Source: Mycetohabitans endofungorum
GTDB lineage: Bacteria; Pseudomonadota; Gammaproteobacteria; Burkholderiales; Burkholderiaceae
DNA length: 64,000 nt
Direction of reading: 5' to 3'
NCBI RefSeq assembly: GCF_002927045.1
Contig: NZ_PRDW01000006.1
Span: 149,817-213,816, forward strand
Shown: positions 61,299 to 64,000 of the stretch, in pieces
How the letters are laid out: each line of letters starts with the position of its first letter
How positions within the stretch are numbered: position 1 is the first letter of the stretch
Program-made: the position numbers and the translations under genes
Notes under the pieces: generated by a model
Database searches by the model: none
The model's input: the letters and a program-made list of their open reading frames with translations, nothing else
What the model was told of the DNA's origin: nothing

Positions 61299-64000
61299 AT
61301 GGATGCTAGCATCACGCCCGTTACGTATGCATTAACCACTGCCCAAACGGAAATCTGGCTCGCGCAGCAGCTGCACCCAGACAGCCCCGTCTACAACATT
61401 GCGCAGTACACGGTGATCGAAGGCGTGATTGATGCGGCCGTCTTTGAAGCGGCATTGCGTCAAGTGATCGATGAGGCCGACACTTTGCGCCTGCAATTTG
61501 TCGACAGCGATGACGGGCTGCGGCAGAGGATTGGTGCACCCGCATGGTCGATGCCGGTGCTGGACCTCACGGCACAAGCCGATCCTCAGGCAGCGGCCGA
61601 CGCGTGGATGCGCGCCGATTATCAGCAGCCAGTCAATCTGATGCAGGGACCGCTTTTTTGCTATGCGTTGCTGAAAGTGGCGCCCGCGCAATGGATTTGG
61701 TATCAGCGCTATCACCATATCATGATGGATGGATATGGCCAGTACCTGATCGCACAACGCGTTGCACACGTGTATAGCGCGCTGTGCGCGGGGAATGAGC
61801 CAGCGTCCTGTACGTTGGGCTCGGTGCTGAATTTGTTAGAAAGCGATGCGCAGTATCAAGCCTCCGCCCAGCGGGAGAAGGACGAAGCGTATTGGCTTAA
61901 GCACTGCGCCAATTGGCCTGAGCCTGCGACGCTGGCAAGCCGCGCAGCCCCTGCTTTACAGCAGCGGCTGCGTCAGACGACTTACCTGGCCACCCAACTG
62001 GTGGAAGACTATGTGCTGGATGCGGGCCGGCTGGCGCAGTTTTTGAGCGCTGCACTGGCCGCGTATCTGCATCGCATGACTGGCGCGCAGGACGTGGTGT
62101 TTGGTTTTCCAGTGACTGCCCGCTTAGGGGCAGACTGGCACATTCCTGGCATGGCTGCCAATACGGTTCCGTTGCGGTTCAGATTTGAGCCGGAGATCAA
62201 CTTATTGTCGTTGATGCGGCAGGCGGCGAAGGAAATCCAAAGCGCACTTCAATATCAACGCTACCCGAGCGAAGCGCTGCAGCGTCAACTTGGGCTGGCG
62301 CCCGGGCAGTTACTATTCGGCATCAAGGTCAACGTGATGCCGTTTGACTACGAGCTGTCGTTTGGTGGGCATTCATCGACGAACCATAATCTGCTCGCTG
62401 GTCCGGTTGACGATTTGATGCTCGGTGTCTATTGGACACCCAATAGCCGTCAATTACGAATTGACTTCGACGCCAATCCTGCGTGCTACACCGCGGAGAT
62501 ACTCGACGCACATCAGCGCCGGTTTATCCGGCTCATGCAAGCGCTCGCTGCCGATACTGCGCAGCCGATTGACAGTATCGATCTGCTCGACGCTGACGAG
62601 CGGCATCGGCTGCTGGTGGAATGGAATGCGACGCAAGGCGATTATCCGGCGCACCAATGCATTCACCAACTGTTTGAAGCGCAGGTCGAGCGCACGCCAC
62701 AGGCGCTGGCACTGGTTTATGAGGACCAGACGCTGAGCTATGCAGAGCTAAATGCGCGGGCCAATCACTTGGCGCATCAGCTCATCGCACTCGGTGTGCA
62801 GCCGGATACACGGGTGGCGATCTGCGTAGAGCGCAGCCCGGCGATGGTGGTGGGGCTGCTGGCGATTTTGAAGGCAGGTGGTGCGTATGTACCACTCGAT
62901 CCCGCCTATCCAGGCGAGCGGCTCGTGCATATTCTCGCGGATGCGGCGCCCGAAATTGTGTTGGCCGATGTGGTGGGCCGGACAGCACTGGGTGAGGCGG
63001 CCTTGGTTAATCGCACGGTGCTCGATCCCAATGTGATGCCGGCGCAGCCGCAGACGAATCCATCGGTGCCAGCGCTCACGTCCCATCATCTAGCGTATGT
63101 GATCTATACGTCCGGTTCCACAGGCGCGCCCAAGGGCGTGATGGTTGAGCACGCGCAGGTGGTGCGGTTGTTCGATGCGACACAACCTTGGTATCACTTT
63201 GACGAAAATGATACTTGGTGCCTGTTCCACTCCTTTGCCTTTGACTTTTCCGTGTGGGAGCTCTGGGGAGCATTGCGCTATGGTGGCAAGCTCGTCATGG
63301 TCCCCCGTCATATTGCCCGTTCACCGCAAGACTTCCACCGATTAGTCTGTGAACAGGGCGTCACTGTATTGAATCAAACCCCAAGTGCATTCAAGACATT
63401 TATTGGCAGCCAAGCGCAAAGCGCCTTACAAGGTCAACTGCGTTATGTGATTTTTGGCGGTGAAGCACTAGAACCATCCATTTTGCAAGAGTGGTATGCC
63501 ACACGTGCAGAACAGAGTCCGCAACTGGTGAACATGTATGGAATTACCGAAACGACCGTACATGTGACCTATCGGCCGCTTCGGCCACAGGACAGCGAGC
63601 AAGCGGGCAGCCCGATTGGCGTGCGGATTCCTGATTTAAAGCTCTATTTGCTAGACGCCTATCAGCAGCCGGTGCCGCTGGGCGCGGTCGGTGAGTTGTA
63701 TATTGGGGGCGCGGGCGTGGCACGGGGCTACCTGAACCGCCCGGCGCTAACCGCTGAGCGCTTTGTGCGCGATCCGTTTGTGGACGAGCCGGATGCGCGG
63801 ATGTACAAGACGGGTGATTTGGCGCGTTATTCACCGGACGGCAATCTGGAATTCTTGGGCCGCAACGATGAGCAAGTCAAGGTCCGCGGCTTTCGCATTG
63901 AACCGGGTGAGATCGCAGCGTGCTTAATGGCGCATCCGCAAGTGCGTGATGCGGTGGTGCTGGCAACCGGTGAGGGCTCGGCTAAGCGGCTGGTGGCGTA
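61299..64000 (+). CDS. Non-ribosomal peptide synthetase, first module C-A(Thr)-..., cut by window edge
   Basis: The open frame starts at the ATG at 61299 (GGAG at 61288-61291) and runs off the right edge after 900 codons. Residues 10-440 are a condensation domain with LTTAQTEIWLAQQL and the catalytic RYHHIMMDGYG (H139, H140). Residues about 460-900 are an adenylation domain: VIYTSGSTGAPKG at about 601, FDFSVWELWG at 648, MYGITETT, and YKTGDLARY. Reading the ten specificity positions gives D-F-W-N-I-G-M-V-H-K, the known threonine code. A condensation domain at the very start implies acylation of the first threonine, or acceptance from an upstream protein. The carrier domain is not yet reached. 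Confidence 0.95.
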   Translation, partial: MDASITPVTYALTTAQTEIWLAQQLHPDSPVYNIAQYTVIEGVIDAAVFEAALRQVIDEADTLRLQFVDSDDGLRQRIGAPAWSMPVLDLTAQADPQAAADAWMRADYQQPVNLMQGPLFCYALLKVAPAQWIWYQRYHHIMMDGYGQYLIAQRVAHVYSALCAGNEPASCTLGSVLNLLESDAQYQASAQREKDEAYWLKHCANWPEPATLASRAAPALQQRLRQTTYLATQLVEDYVLDAGRLAQFLSAALAAYLHRMTGAQDVVFGFPVTARLGADWHIPGMAANTVPLRFRFEPEINLLSLMRQAAKEIQSALQYQRYPSEALQRQLGLAPGQLLFGIKVNVMPFDYELSFGGHSSTNHNLLAGPVDDLMLGVYWTPNSRQLRIDFDANPACYTAEILDAHQRRFIRLMQALAADTAQPIDSIDLLDADERHRLLVEWNATQGDYPAHQCIHQLFEAQVERTPQALALVYEDQTLSYAELNARANHLAHQLIALGVQPDTRVAICVERSPAMVVGLLAILKAGGAYVPLDPAYPGERLVHILADAAPEIVLADVVGRTALGEAALVNRTVLDPNVMPAQPQTNPSVPALTSHHLAYVIYTSGSTGAPKGVMVEHAQVVRLFDATQPWYHFDENDTWCLFHSFAFDFSVWELWGALRYGGKLVMVPRHIARSPQDFHRLVCEQGVTVLNQTPSAFKTFIGSQAQSALQGQLRYVIFGGEALEPSILQEWYATRAEQSPQLVNMYGITETTVHVTYRPLRPQDSEQAGSPIGVRIPDLKLYLLDAYQQPVPLGAVGELYIGGAGVARGYLNRPALTAERFVRDPFVDEPDARMYKTGDLARYSPDGNLEFLGRNDEQVKVRGFRIEPGEIAACLMAHPQVRDAVVLATGEGSAKRLVA

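Overview
The window reads as a high-GC betaproteobacterial (Burkholderiaceae) sequence. The acetoin catabolic operon, mprF-acvB pair, Burkholderia-type porin, DUF6356 protein and NRPS start, together with many insertion-sequence scars and frame-broken genes, suggest an accessory-rich replicon of a genome under reduction. An endofungal Mycetohabitans/Paraburkholderia rhizoxinica-type bacterium would fit. That identification is inference; no rRNA or marker gene is present, and I saw no tRNA or CRISPR array.

Layout. 1-5.5 kb: a sigma-54-type promoter followed by acoX-acoA-acoB-acoC-lipA, an acetoin dehydrogenase operon carrying its own lipoyl synthase. 5.5-14.3 kb: a decayed accessory zone with an OmpA/MotB-domain remnant, a reductase fragment, a higBA-type toxin-antitoxin pair whose toxin is frameshifted, two opposed copies of a DUF1016 nuclease segment, a TetA-type efflux gene with a tetO-like operator, a frameshifted AraC gene, an orphan secreted protein and a LysR duplicate broken by an IS3-family remnant. 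14.3-18.7 kb: an AT-richer five-gene operon (two permeases, ATPase, binding protein, LOG-like enzyme). 19.4-27.7 kb: ahpC-ahpF, a porin and the mprF-acvB lipid-modification operon.

27.9-41 kb: two low-GC basic proteins that look like secreted effectors, an AGCS amino-acid symporter, a broken DMT transporter, a stand-alone receiver protein, an array of degenerate 16-bp repeats, an AAA ATPase, a divergent gene pair around a perfect LexA box, and an autotransporter whose passenger contains thirteen 14-residue repeats. An Lrp/AsnC regulator lies at the end. 41-49 kb: housekeeping genes (HIT protein, LysE exporter, DAHP synthase, acetyl-CoA hydrolase/CoA-transferase, EamA exporter, acylphosphatase, thioredoxin) mixed with remnants and short tandem repeats.

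49-61 kb: a DsbC/G-like protein, a 3-hydroxyisobutyrate dehydrogenase-type enzyme, an AraC regulator and a fatty-acid degradation block (acyl-CoA dehydrogenase, thiolase, truncated 3-hydroxyacyl-CoA dehydrogenase), then cell-envelope proteins, a CBS protein and an IS4-type remnant. From 61.3 kb to the right edge is the start of a non-ribosomal peptide synthetase; its first module reads C-A with a threonine-type specificity code. The most interesting unexplained material is the effector-like pair, the LexA-flanked gene pair, the repeat autotransporter, the 16-bp repeat array and the NRPS.
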